Origin: Prevotella sp. P2-180
GTDB lineage: Bacteria > Bacteroidota > Bacteroidia > Bacteroidales > Bacteroidaceae
Length of the DNA: 64,000 nucleotides
Reading direction: 5' to 3'
Assembly (NCBI RefSeq): GCF_002251435.1
Contig: NZ_NPJI01000091.1
Location: 1-64,000 of the forward strand
The notes under the pieces are model-generated. The model saw only the letters and a program-made list of their open reading frames with translations, had not been told where the DNA came from and did no database searches. Below, piece by piece: positions 25,448 to 36,200 of the stretch. A program made the translations under genes and the position numbers. The first letter of the stretch is position 1. Every line of letters begins with the position of its first letter.

Positions 25448-27016
25448 TTGAATAATAATTATAGAAACGTGAGATACAACAAGGCTATAACATACATTTT
25501 GGGCTTGTCCACTGTCGCATTGGCGGGAGTGGCTTACGAGCTATATTGCGACAATAACCAACTCAAGGCCGACATTAACGAGCTTCGTGCTAATATTTCA
25601 AAGTATGAGCAACGTGACGGTAATTCTTTTGTAGTGGAAAGAATCAGCAAGCAAATGGAAGATATAGCCTATCAGCAGATGGATATCTCCGACAAACGCC
25701 GAGAGGAAGCTCTATTCCAAATGAGGGTGGCAGACGAAATGCGATCCAAGGCTGAAAGCGAACAGCGAAAAGCAGAGGAATTTGCACGTAATGTGGTGGA
25801 GGCAAGAAATATGGCAGAGCAACAAAAAGAACTTGCCGTTACACAGCAAATCAAAGCCGAATATGCACGTAACGTGGCCGATACGCTTAGCTACATCGCA
25901 CTCGGACGTTCGCTCGCATCTCTCTCCTCAACACAGTATCTCGCTGGAAACAAAGACGCTTCAGCTCTTCTCGCTTACGCTGCGTGGAAATTTACTTCAA
26001 GTTATAAGGGAAATGTTAATATACCTGTCATTTTCAAGTCGTTAAGCCAAAATAGCGGAAGCTTCTCTTCAAGTCTTATACACAAGGGCGGAGTATCAAA
26101 AATCATACCTCTTGACAATAAAGGTCATTTCGTGTCTGTTAGCAGATATGGAGAAATAACAAAGTGGAGACACATATCGGGAATATGGGAAAAACATCTT
26201 CTGGCAAGCGACAATAGTTGCAGCTACCGCGATGTCTGCACTGATTCTGACGGGGTAATATATGCGCTGAGTTTCAATGGTAAACTGCAGTCTGTGGCCA
26301 ACGGACAAGTGGCGCAGCCTTTCATACTGCCCGAAAAGACCGGCTGGACACATATCTGCCGAATCTCATCCAACCGACTTCTCCTCGTGGCAAAGGCGAG
26401 ACTCTATCTATTTGACACCGTGAAAAGACAGATAGTGAAAAACATTGATATGCCACAGAACATCACAGCCATAGGCAAACGTGAAGGAAACGTTTTGGTC
26501 TTCGGCGAAAAATCTAAGGCATGGCAAGTGAACTCCGTTGGAAAAATTACTCCTGAGGACATAAGAGTGAATGGAGAGATAACGGCATACACTTGGTCTA
26601 AAGACAAACAAAGGGCTTCTGTGGGTACTGAAAACGGCGATATCTTCATACTAGACGCCAATGGCAACAGTTTACGAAAACTCGTTGGACACAGTTCACG
26701 CATAACCGACCTGCTCTTCAAAGACGACTTCCTCTTCTCTGCAAGTTACGACCGAGTGGTGAACCTTTGGGACGCAAACGCCACAAACAGCGAGGCTGTG
26801 GCCCTAAAAGACTATTCGTCGTGGCTCTATTGCCTATGCAGTGCCGACCAGAACTCCATCTTTGTTGGATCACAGTCGGGTGCCGTCTCTCGTATTGTAG
26901 TGTCGCCGTCAGAAATGGCAGCCACCGTACATTCAAGCCTCAAACGTGACTTCACAGACGATGAGTGGTCTTATTATGTGGGTGACAATGTTCCGAAAAT
27001 AAAACTTAAAGACTGA
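25448..27016 (+). CDS. Membrane-anchored coiled-coil WD40-repeat protein
   Basis: About 522 aa, or 515 if the GTG at 25469 is used. There is no ATG in frame before the membrane helix; candidates are TTG at 25448 and GTG at 25469, and a four-codon ATG frame (25441-25455) overlaps the start. A membrane helix (about 13-30, ITYILGLSTVALAGVAYEL) is followed by a long charged coiled coil (about 35-145), a helical segment (SYIALGRSLASLSSTQYLAG), then a beta-propeller of WD40-like blades (GGVSKIIPLDNKGHFVSVSR, LVGHSSRITDLLFKDDFLFS, SASYDRVVNLWDANA). No enzyme motif is seen. WD40 propellers are usually scaffolds. Position in the operon suggests a structural or sensing part of the kinase complex. The gap to the next gene is 9 nt. 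Confidence 0.8.
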   Translation: MNNNYRNVRYNKAITYILGLSTVALAGVAYELYCDNNQLKADINELRANISKYEQRDGNSFVVERISKQMEDIAYQQMDISDKRREEALFQMRVADEMRSKAESEQRKAEEFARNVVEARNMAEQQKELAVTQQIKAEYARNVADTLSYIALGRSLASLSSTQYLAGNKDASALLAYAAWKFTSSYKGNVNIPVIFKSLSQNSGSFSSSLIHKGGVSKIIPLDNKGHFVSVSRYGEITKWRHISGIWEKHLLASDNSCSYRDVCTDSDGVIYALSFNGKLQSVANGQVAQPFILPEKTGWTHICRISSNRLLLVAKARLYLFDTVKRQIVKNIDMPQNITAIGKREGNVLVFGEKSKAWQVNSVGKITPEDIRVNGEITAYTWSKDKQRASVGTENGDIFILDANGNSLRKLVGHSSRITDLLFKDDFLFSASYDRVVNLWDANATNSEAVALKDYSSWLYCLCSADQNSIFVGSQSGAVSRIVVSPSEMAATVHSSLKRDFTDDEWSYYVGDNVPKIKLKD

Positions 27017-27025
27017 TATTGGCTT

Positions 27026-29986
27026 ATGAAAAGGATATACTGCATCATCATATTAATATGGACGCTCGTTGCCGTAGAAACAAGGGCGGCCGTGGGACAC
27101 CCTTTCTTTGTCAACTTCACTACAGACGACTACGGAGCCCACAACCGCAACTTCGACATACTCAGCGACGACGAGGGTCGTGTGTATGTTGCTAACTTTG
27201 AAGGACTGCTCTGCTATGACCAGTCAAAGTGGACCATAATACATGCACCAGGCATTTTCCGAATTACACGCCTCTTCAAAGACCATAACGGACGAATATG
27301 GGTAGGAGGATACAACGTATTTGGATATCTTTCCTCGGCAAAGAACGGAGAACTGAAACTTAAAACCGTTTTTTCGCGCGATAACAAAGGATTCATCGGC
27401 GAAGTGACAGACATCAGCGAGAAAGACGGTAAGATTTGCATCGAGACATCCATTGGCACCGCTGGACTGGAAGACAACTGCATGGATGGATACAAAATAT
27501 CGAAGACGCCATCAGACAATCCGCAACTCTACTCCGGAGTGAAGGTTAACGAGAGCATTAAGCTAAGTGACGGATGTACTGTACTCGCTACCGCCGGACT
27601 CGGCGTTGTGGTCCTTTCTGCAGATGGCAGTAAAAAATATCATCTCTCTGAACGTGGTGGACTGTGTAACGACAATGTAAACGCCGTCTTCGCAGATAAA
27701 TACGGTAACCTTTGGGGAGCTACCGACGATGGCATCTTCCTTGCAGACGTTTATACGGCCTATACATCTTTTCAAGCAACCGACGGTCTTCTTGGCGAGG
27801 TTCTGTCCATCTGTCAGACACCCGTAGGACTCTATGTCGGAACGTTGCGCGGACTCTTTATCAAGCGTGACAACGCCTTCGAAAGGGTAGGCAAAATAGA
27901 CAACGCCTGCTGGAACCTGTGTCTCGACAAGCAGCGCAGGCTATGTGCATCAACTGCTGGAGGAATCTATATTATAAATGGCAATAATATCAGTCAGTTA
28001 TCCAACAAACATACAATAGCTGTATGTCCGTTAGATAACGGCAGTTTCTACGCAGGCGAAATAGATGGAGTTTTCCTTATCGACAAGTCAGGCAACCGCC
28101 GCAAGGTGAATACCATAGAAAAAGCCACCACATTCTCACTCACACCCGACGGAAACCTTTGGGTGCGAAATATCTACGGACAAGTATTCAGATGTACAGG
28201 CGATTTCAGCAAACTCAACGAGATTCTGCCCAAAGATGGCAATAAACCGGCTGAACGCTACAACTATAGCCTTATAGAACACAATGGTGAGATAAACGTC
28301 ATAGGACGCATAGGAGTGTTTAAATGGGACGAAAAGACACAGTCGCTGCAAAAAACCGAAGTCGGAAAGCAAAACAATATCAACTATAGCTTTCCGCAAC
28401 TTGCACTCTTCGACAATTTAGACCGGTTTTGGTCTACCAACAACGAAGGTCGCGAACTAATGGTTTTCTCGAATACCACAGACTACACTATGTTAAACCA
28501 ACTGCTACGCCCAGTCCACAAACTCAATGTCCGCTCGCTTGAGATCGATGGTAATTATGCCTGGGCAGGAGGTAATTTTGGCCTTATCTGTTGGAATTCT
28601 GAATATCGCGACACCGACTTCAGTCACAAAACAAAAGTGTATATCCGCAGCATCGTCATGAACAACGACTCAGTTATCTGGGGCGGATTCAACAAGGGCG
28701 ACAAGCTCGAACCAAGCCTTCCTTTCAGTGAACTGGATTTTGAGAGCGACGTTCAAAGTGTCACCATATATTTTTCCACTGACATGCTCTCCACCATCGG
28801 TGACACAGAGTACAGATATCGCCTCGACAAAAGCCAGCAGTGGTCGGCATGGAGCAATACTCCATACGCCACACTTTCAAATCCACGTTCAGGCCATTAC
28901 ACCTTCGAGGTTATGGCTCGCGACCGCTACGGACGTCTCGTCGATAGTGCAAAGGTGGAACTCATGGTACACTATCCCATCTATCTCCGTTGGTATTTCA
29001 TCCTGCTCTATGTCCTTATGCTCGCCATCTTCGTTGTGATGTTCATACGCTGGCGCATGGCACGACTACTTAAGGAAAAGATTAGGCTGGAAAACATCGT
29101 CGAGGAACGTACCTCGCAGATAAGACAGCAGAAAGACGAAATCGAAGAGAAGTCAAACAGCCTCGAAAAAGCACTCGAAGAACTCAACGCCGCACAATAC
29201 CAACTTCTCCGCCAGGAGAGAATGGCCACCGTCGGAACTCTCACAAAGGGACTGGTTGACCGAATACTCAACCCGATGAACTACGTCAACAACTTCTCTC
29301 ACATGAGTCTCGGACTGCTCAAGGACATAAAGGAAAATCTTGAAGACGACGAGGAAAAGATGACTCCCGACAACTACGATGACTGTCTCGACATCGTCGA
29401 CATGCTACATACCAACCTCTCCAAGATAGAGGAACACGGAGTCAATACCACCCGAATATTGAAGGCCATGGAGGAAATGCTCAAGGAACGCAAGTGCAAC
29501 CTCGAGTCCACCGACCTCTCGGCTCTATGCCGCAAGAATATTGAGATGACACAGTCGTACTACGCCAAGGAACTGGCAGAAGCCTGCATCACCATAGAGT
29601 CGGCAGGACTCGATACGCCACACACCGCACGAGTGGACGCCGAACAGATAAGTCGTGTGGTGATGAGCATGATAGGCAATAGCATCTACGCCGTGACAAA
29701 GAAATACCGCCTGAAACCATATTCGCCCATCGTACGCCTCACAATATCACCGTCGGCCACAGAGGGTTGGGTAGACATCGGCATCTACGACAATGGCATC
29801 GGCATCGAGTCAACCATCATCGACAATGTGTTTGACCCATTCTTCACCACCAAGACCACAGCCGAGGCAGTGGGTGTGGGCTTGTACCTCAGCCGAGAGA
29901 TAGTGCTTAACCATGGCGGTGAGATAACAGTAGAGTCAAAGAAAGAGGTGGAGACGAAGTTCACCATCTCACTTCCCCAAGAATAA
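27026..29986 (+). CDS. Giant propeller sensor with His-less kinase core (pseudo-histidine kinase)
   Basis: Protein of 986 aa. It has a signal peptide (1-22), two-component-regulator propeller repeats through about residue 570 (DDEGRVYVANFEGLLCYD, DKYGNLWGATDDGIFLADVY, DGNLWVRNIYGQVF), a Y_Y_Y domain (about 575-650, YRYRLDKSQQWSAWSN), a membrane helix (about 654-674), a coiled coil and a kinase core. At the H-box the sequence is GLVDRILNPMNYVNNF where the neighbour at 30002 has GIVHEIRNPLNFVINF: Asp745 replaces His and Arg replaces Glu. The ATPase domain looks intact, with GNSIYAV, YDNGIGI, DPFFTTK and VGVGLYLSREI. It therefore probably binds ATP but cannot autophosphorylate on His. It may phosphorylate in trans or allosterically drive the soluble kinase encoded 15 nt downstream. 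Confidence 0.88.
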   Translation: MKRIYCIIILIWTLVAVETRAAVGHPFFVNFTTDDYGAHNRNFDILSDDEGRVYVANFEGLLCYDQSKWTIIHAPGIFRITRLFKDHNGRIWVGGYNVFGYLSSAKNGELKLKTVFSRDNKGFIGEVTDISEKDGKICIETSIGTAGLEDNCMDGYKISKTPSDNPQLYSGVKVNESIKLSDGCTVLATAGLGVVVLSADGSKKYHLSERGGLCNDNVNAVFADKYGNLWGATDDGIFLADVYTAYTSFQATDGLLGEVLSICQTPVGLYVGTLRGLFIKRDNAFERVGKIDNACWNLCLDKQRRLCASTAGGIYIINGNNISQLSNKHTIAVCPLDNGSFYAGEIDGVFLIDKSGNRRKVNTIEKATTFSLTPDGNLWVRNIYGQVFRCTGDFSKLNEILPKDGNKPAERYNYSLIEHNGEINVIGRIGVFKWDEKTQSLQKTEVGKQNNINYSFPQLALFDNLDRFWSTNNEGRELMVFSNTTDYTMLNQLLRPVHKLNVRSLEIDGNYAWAGGNFGLICWNSEYRDTDFSHKTKVYIRSIVMNNDSVIWGGFNKGDKLEPSLPFSELDFESDVQSVTIYFSTDMLSTIGDTEYRYRLDKSQQWSAWSNTPYATLSNPRSGHYTFEVMARDRYGRLVDSAKVELMVHYPIYLRWYFILLYVLMLAIFVVMFIRWRMARLLKEKIRLENIVEERTSQIRQQKDEIEEKSNSLEKALEELNAAQYQLLRQERMATVGTLTKGLVDRILNPMNYVNNFSHMSLGLLKDIKENLEDDEEKMTPDNYDDCLDIVDMLHTNLSKIEEHGVNTTRILKAMEEMLKERKCNLESTDLSALCRKNIEMTQSYYAKELAEACITIESAGLDTPHTARVDAEQISRVVMSMIGNSIYAVTKKYRLKPYSPIVRLTISPSATEGWVDIGIYDNGIGIESTIIDNVFDPFFTTKTTAEAVGVGLYLSREIVLNHGGEITVESKKEVETKFTISLPQE

Positions 29987-30001
29987 CTAAATGCAACTAA
30001 T

Positions 30002-30841
30002 ATGGAAACAGTAGAAGAATTGAAACAACAGTTGAGAAATCTTCAAGACCAACTAAAGCAACAGGAAAAGTTGGCGTCGTTAGGTCTGCTGACTGCGGGC
30101 ATCGTACACGAAATACGCAACCCGCTCAACTTCGTCATAAACTTCAGTAAACTGTCCGACACGCTGCTTAATGATCTCGGCGACGACCTCGACGATAATC
30201 TCGACAAGCTGCCTGCAGACGATGCAGACGACATCAGCGACATCATGGCAGACCTGAGAGAAAACCTCGGAAAAATACGTGAACACGGCGAACGTGCCAC
30301 AAGCATAATTCAGAACATACTTCAGTACTCCCGCGGAAAAGAAGGTGAGCGTATACCTTCTGACATCAATGCTATTGTGCATGAATACACATGGCTCGGA
30401 TACCACGCCATGCGCGCAAACTACAACGGCTTCAACGTTACTATCACTGAACAGTATGCCGAAGCTCTGCCGCCGATAGCCGTAGTCCCACAAGACATCA
30501 GCCGCGCCTTACTCAATGTGGTCAACAATGCCTTCTATGCCGTATGGGAACGCCTTCAAGCCGAAGGGGATAGCTATCACCCCGAAGTAGCAATATCAAC
30601 AATAGCCGCCAACGGCGAACTATCAATCGTCATATCAGACAATGGTATAGGAATGACTCCGGAAGTGAAGGAAAAAATCTACCAGAACTTCTTTACCACC
30701 AAACCACTCGGACAAGGCACAGGACTCGGTATGTCTATCACCCGCAACATCATCAATCAGCACAACGGCCGCATAGAGTTCGACTCGGTGGAACATTCCG
30801 GAACGTGTTTCACATTGATCATTCCAATCCTCAAGAAATAG
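30002..30841 (+). CDS. Soluble histidine kinase with intact H-box
   Basis: Cytoplasmic kinase of 279 aa with no signal or membrane segment. An N-terminal coiled coil (1-25) leads to the dimerisation domain with LTAGIVHEIRNPLNF (phosphoacceptor His36) and a long Asp-rich hairpin insertion (about 57-85). The ATPase domain has LLNVVNNAFYAV (N-box Asn175/176), SDNGIGM (Asp213), NFFTTK and GQGTGLGMSITRNI. The insertion and domain order match the pseudokinase encoded upstream, so the two probably arose by duplication and may heterodimerise. The likely acceptor is Asp58 of the REC-PP2C protein. The next gene starts 3 nt after its stop. Confidence 0.9.
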   Translation: METVEELKQQLRNLQDQLKQQEKLASLGLLTAGIVHEIRNPLNFVINFSKLSDTLLNDLGDDLDDNLDKLPADDADDISDIMADLRENLGKIREHGERATSIIQNILQYSRGKEGERIPSDINAIVHEYTWLGYHAMRANYNGFNVTITEQYAEALPPIAVVPQDISRALLNVVNNAFYAVWERLQAEGDSYHPEVAISTIAANGELSIVISDNGIGMTPEVKEKIYQNFFTTKPLGQGTGLGMSITRNIINQHNGRIEFDSVEHSGTCFTLIIPILKK

Positions 30842-30844
30842 TAG

Positions 30845-33238
30845 ATGAAAAAAATATTCACCATAATATTCAGTCTCGCCGTCAGTATCGCAGCCACCGC
30901 CCAGACAGCCGCAGAGATAGAAATCTGCCAACAAGCTGAAACAGCCTACCGAATAGGCCGTTTCGACGAAGCCGTGAGCCTGCTCAAAGACAATATGTCT
31001 CGCCTTACCTCGCGCACACGAAGCACAGCCTACCATCTCCTCTCGCTCTGTTATATGGAAAAAGACAACAGCGACGAGGCCACCCGCTATGCCTCACTTC
31101 TGCTGAAGGAAAACCCATACTTCACCCCGACCCTTTCCGACCCCTTGCGTTTCGTCGACCTCATCGAAAGCATGAAGCGCGGCAAGTCGGCCACCATTAC
31201 CACCGCCTCGCAGCAGGCAGAGAGCATCGACGAGTCTCCGGTACCTGTGACACTTATCACCGAAGACATGATAAAGGCATCGGGGGCTAAGAACCTTCGC
31301 GACCTGTTGATGACCTTTGTTCCAGGCATTACACCACTGGAAGGAGAAGAGTGTAATTTGTCAATGAGAGGCATTTATTCTTCATCTCAAGAAAATATCC
31401 TAATCATGCGTGATGGCCACAGACTTAATAGCTATGCCACCAACTCAATAGCTCCTGACTACCGCATAGCATTGAACAATATCAAGCAGATAGAGGTTCT
31501 CCGCGGCCCCGCATCCTCACTTTATGGAAACGTAGCCTTAACTTCAGTAGTAAACATTATTACAAAGTCAGGTTCCGACGTAAATGGTCTAAGAGCCACA
31601 TACGGTATGGGTGATAACAACACATACAAAGGAGAAATCCTCTTTGGTAAAGGATTCATAGACTCAGAAATACTTATTTGGGGAAGCCTTTATGCCTCTG
31701 ATGGCTATAAATATAATATATCGCCCGATGACGAAGATTTTTATGGTCTTATAAAAAAAGACGGAACAATGTATGTTGACGGATACAACAATAAACCCGC
31801 CTTTGATTTTGGTATGAAATACCGTTGGAAAGACTTGACTTTGACACTAAGCCATCAACATAGTAAGAGAGTACAGTCATATAACTCTCTCTATTTCTAT
31901 TCTTTGTGTGACTATGACAAATATTCTAAAATTAACGGAACAAAACCAGGACGAAGTGTCACTACAACTAATGCGATAGCAGATTATACCATTTCATTAA
32001 ACGACAACACTTCGCTTTCTGCTTCATTGTCATACAATTTTGAGAAGACAGATATATATAATGTATTAGGTGACTCTTTGCCTTATCCTTATTCAAATAT
32101 AGGCCTTGTACTACATCCTACCAATCCATATATAAAAGATTCTCTGATAATTAGTAGAGGAGCATTTTGTGTGCAAGGTTGGGATAATGTGAATGTCGAA
32201 GGAGAAATTCAATTGGCGAATAGTTACAAACTTGGTAAAGCCAAAGGCACAATTCTTGTGGGGGCTCAGATGGGCTATTTTAATAGTCATTACAATTATT
32301 TCTCTATTGGAGCTAACTATGATGGCGTAATAATGACTGCTATTAATGATGAAAATTCCGTATATAAGAACGGAAAAGAGAATTCTTTTTCAGTATATGG
32401 TCAAATAAAGCATTACTTTTCCCCAAAAGTGATTTTGAATGGAGGATTGCGTTATGACCACAAGAAACGTTATGATGACAGAGAGATGAATGTTATTTCA
32501 CCTCGAATGGCATTAATATATATACCGAATGAGAAGTGGAACACCAAATTGTCTTATGCTCATTCTTATGTAGATGCATCATTCTTCTATCGTGCTTCCA
32601 GCACGCTTTACCTTGGAAACACTGATTTGAATCCACAACATATGGATAGCTATCAGTTGTCGTCAACTATAAGAATAACGCCAAACCTAATATATAATGG
32701 TAATATTTTTTATAATCATTCATCTGATATTATGGCCACAAATATTGGCTCACAACGAGAATCCGGAATATTAGATATGGTTGGTCTTGAGAGTATTATT
32801 TCGTATAAGGATAAAAATTATTTTGCAAATGCTTCTGTATTGTTCCAAAAGAAAGCAAAAGCAAGAAACTACTCTTCTACAGGCAGTCATATCAGCGCAA
32901 TACCTGATTTTGTTTGTCATATTTCGAGTGAAAAAGAAATTGATAAACTTGTAAAAGGATTATGGTTTGGACTAAATCTCTCTTACTCTACAAAACAAGT
33001 AGGGCAGATGTCAGGTAGTTTCTTATTTAAAAATGGAGAATCGTTAGCAAATATGCCATACGAGATACCTTCTTCTTGTTTATTAGACTTAGGATTAAGA
33101 TATAATGAAGTTTGGGGAGAACTAAGCTTTAGATGTTACAATATTCTAAATCATACTTACAGATTGGGAGGTCACCGTGCACCTATACTCCAGCAAGGTA
33201 GAAATTTCTTGGCAACACTATCAATTAATTTACACTAA
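30845..33238 (+). CDS. TonB-dependent receptor with N-terminal TPR-like region
   Basis: Outer-membrane receptor of 797 aa. A signal peptide (1-20, ending ATAQ) is followed by a helical TPR-like part (about 22-100), a plug domain (about 130-250, with VPVTLITEDMIKASGAKNLR, NILIMRDGHRLN, IEVLRGPASSLYGNVA and VVNIITKSG) and a 22-strand-type barrel ending in TLSINLH. It is not a SusC: there is no long carboxypeptidase-like N-domain and no susD. The TPR region replaces it. Base composition drops sharply at about 31.35 kb, inside the plug, from roughly 55% to 40% and lower in single lines I counted. The stop TAA and the NRPS ATG share a base (TAATG), so translation is coupled. Substrate unknown; the product of the adjacent NRPS is a candidate. 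Confidence 0.88.
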   Translation: MKKIFTIIFSLAVSIAATAQTAAEIEICQQAETAYRIGRFDEAVSLLKDNMSRLTSRTRSTAYHLLSLCYMEKDNSDEATRYASLLLKENPYFTPTLSDPLRFVDLIESMKRGKSATITTASQQAESIDESPVPVTLITEDMIKASGAKNLRDLLMTFVPGITPLEGEECNLSMRGIYSSSQENILIMRDGHRLNSYATNSIAPDYRIALNNIKQIEVLRGPASSLYGNVALTSVVNIITKSGSDVNGLRATYGMGDNNTYKGEILFGKGFIDSEILIWGSLYASDGYKYNISPDDEDFYGLIKKDGTMYVDGYNNKPAFDFGMKYRWKDLTLTLSHQHSKRVQSYNSLYFYSLCDYDKYSKINGTKPGRSVTTTNAIADYTISLNDNTSLSASLSYNFEKTDIYNVLGDSLPYPYSNIGLVLHPTNPYIKDSLIISRGAFCVQGWDNVNVEGEIQLANSYKLGKAKGTILVGAQMGYFNSHYNYFSIGANYDGVIMTAINDENSVYKNGKENSFSVYGQIKHYFSPKVILNGGLRYDHKKRYDDREMNVISPRMALIYIPNEKWNTKLSYAHSYVDASFFYRASSTLYLGNTDLNPQHMDSYQLSSTIRITPNLIYNGNIFYNHSSDIMATNIGSQRESGILDMVGLESIISYKDKNYFANASVLFQKKAKARNYSSTGSHISAIPDFVCHISSEKEIDKLVKGLWFGLNLSYSTKQVGQMSGSFLFKNGESLANMPYEIPSSCLLDLGLRYNEVWGELSFRCYNILNHTYRLGGHRAPILQQGRNFLATLSINLH

Positions 33239-36200
33239 TGAATATGGAAAATACTTATTATCCTCTCTCTGAAACCCAATTAGGGTTCTATTATACATGG
33301 TTGAAAAAAACCGATACAACGGAATACAATGTTCCTTATATATATCATTTGTCAAAAGACATTGATGCGGATAGATTGGAAGAAGCACTGAAGAAGACGT
33401 TCTCCCTATTCCCTATTTATTCATCGCATATAATTGTTGACGATGGAAAAGTGTGCATTTTTCCAGACCCAGAGAGAAAGATTACAATTGAACGTATTAC
33501 TGCGACAGATGACGGGTTAGCTCATGTGGTAAGAGAATTTGTCCGACCGTTTGACATTTATAACGAGCCATTGGTACATGTGGCCATTGTAGAGACAGAA
33601 TCAACTTTGATTATGCTGCTTGACAATTTTCATGCAGTGTCAGACGGCAATACTCTACTTATGTTCCACTGGGTTCTTAGAGATATCTATGCAGGGATAG
33701 AAGTAAAACCTGAGGATACAACATATTTTGATTATATATTATCTGAGAAAGAATCGTTTGCTACAGATGCATATCAAAAATCAAAAGACCATTACAAGGA
33801 TATGTTCTCTGGAGTCACAATGACAAAGACACGTCTTCAGCTTGCAGGCGAATATGGCAGTCTCAAGTCGGTGTCAGAATTTATTTCTGCAGATATAGTC
33901 AATGACTTTTGCAAGGCTAATTCTGTCACGCCCAATCTGCTTATGATGGCAGCATATTCCTATACACTATCCATTTTTTCAAGGGAGAAGAAAGTCGCTT
34001 TTTATACGGTCAACCATGGTCGTACCGAGCGAAGGTTCAGAAAGAGTATGGGACCGTTCATCAAGTCTGCTCCAGTGTGTGTGGAAATACGAAACGACGA
34101 AACGATACTCGACTTCATTTCTTCCATGAAACGAGAAATGATGGGAACAATTCGTCATGGCATTTATCCATTCAGCCATTTCTGTCAGGATTTGGGTATG
34201 CACCCCGAGACTTCTTTTGTTTACCAGTCTGGCTTGGAAGAGAAATTGGAACTTGATGGTCACAATTTCATAATTGAAGCATTGCCATTGGGTAAGGTGT
34301 CTTCGAATATGAACATGGTTGTGTTTGAAAATCGAGGGGAATTTGATCTACGCTTGTGTTACAACGACGCTAAGCATACGCAATTTGAGATGCAGCAGTT
34401 TGTGCATTGCATGTGTAACGTTGTGAACTTTATGATAAGCGATTCTGAAAAGTGTATTGTAAATATTAATGTTGTCTCAGATGCAGAAAAAAACATAATG
34501 TTGGAACTGTCAAAAGGAGAGAAACGAAAGACAGAATTTTCTACATTTCTGAGAATGTTTTATAAATGCGTTGAACAATATCCAAATAATATTGCAGTAG
34601 TTGATGAGTTTGGCTCCATTACTTATAAGGAGCTGGATTATCAATCAAATATTCTCGCTTCGAGACTTATCAGAAGAGGTGTAAAAAAAGGTGACTTCGT
34701 AGCCATTAATCTCAATAGGACAAAGGAATGGGTCATTGGTATTATTTCAATTTTTAAGGCTGGTGCTGCATATTTGCCGTTAGCAAATGATTTTCCAAAA
34801 GAACGTCTTGATTACATTATTGATGACAGTAAAGCAAAATTTGTAATAGATGAAAAATACTTTTTAGAAAACAAGAATATTTATTCCGATATTTTACCAA
34901 TGGTAGATAAAGAAGATAATGCGTATATGATATATACTTCTGGTTCTACGGGGCAACCCAAAGGCGTTGTAGTCCAGCACAAGGCACTGTCTTCGTTCTG
35001 TTCTTCTTGTATTGATATTTTTGAATTACAGGAAACAAGCAGTTTCATTTGTCATTTTAGTTTCGGTTTTGACGCTTCTTTATTTGCAATTTGCCCAATT
35101 TTGTGTTGCGGTGGAACACTCCATATATTAAATAAAGATATTCTGTTGGAGCCTGCACTTGTTTCACAATATATTGAAAGTCATCATATAACTCATGCAA
35201 GTTTCACTACAAGATTTGGTGTTGAATTACTTGAACATTATGAATTACCTCTTAAATTAGTAGCATTAGGAGGTGAACGATTAGATGTTATACCGAATTC
35301 AAAAGTCAAGCTATTCAATGTATACGGACCTACAGAATTTACTATTATCTCAACATATGCTGAAGTTGAAAATATAGATAATTATTCAGCCATCCCTATT
35401 GGTCGCCCTATGCCGAATTCTTGTGCTTATGTCCTTGACGATAACCTCCATCTTCTTCCAAAGGAATGTGTCGGAGAGTTGTATCTAGCCGGGCCACAGA
35501 TAGCCAAGGGATATTGGAATAGGCCAGAACTAACCTCTGAACGCTTCATAAATAATCCATTTGCATCATCAGATGATTATGATGTAATGTATAAGACCGG
35601 TGACCTTGTATGGTGGAATGAAGATGGTGAACTTGTTTATACAGACAGGGTTGACAGGCAAGTCAAACTAAGTGGATTCAGAATAGAAATAGGAGAAATT
35701 GAAGCTTGTTTGTCACAATGTGAAGGTGTTACACAAGCAGTAGTTGACCTGAAAGAGGTAAACGGACGTAAAACTATTTGCGCCTACTATACTGCATCAA
35801 ATAAACTTGATAGTGGTATGATAAAGGAATTGTTAGCCCAAAAACTTCCCGACTATATGGTGCCATCGTTTATTATTTATATGGAGGAATTCCCATACAA
35901 TCATAGTTGCAAGGTGGACATGAAAAGGCTTCCACTTCCTGAAACAGTGATAGACAGCCATTATGTTGCAGCAGAGACAGTAGACGAAAAGGTGGTCACG
36001 GCTATAGTTGAAAAGGTATTGCAGCTAAAGAATATCGGAGTCACATATAACCTCATGAATCTTGGACTTACATCAATGCAAGCTATGAAAATTGCCGTTG
36101 AGGCAGAGTTTATGGGGGTTAATGTCTCTGTTTCATCAATTTTCGAGAATCCAACTATAAGAGGTTTTCTTTCCACACCTCAGCGCCTTTACTTCTGGGC

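Noticed and set aside
30845-33238. SusC-type glycan transporter
   Set aside because: There is no susD neighbour, no long N-terminal extension domain of SusC type, and the length (797 aa) fits a metallophore-type receptor.
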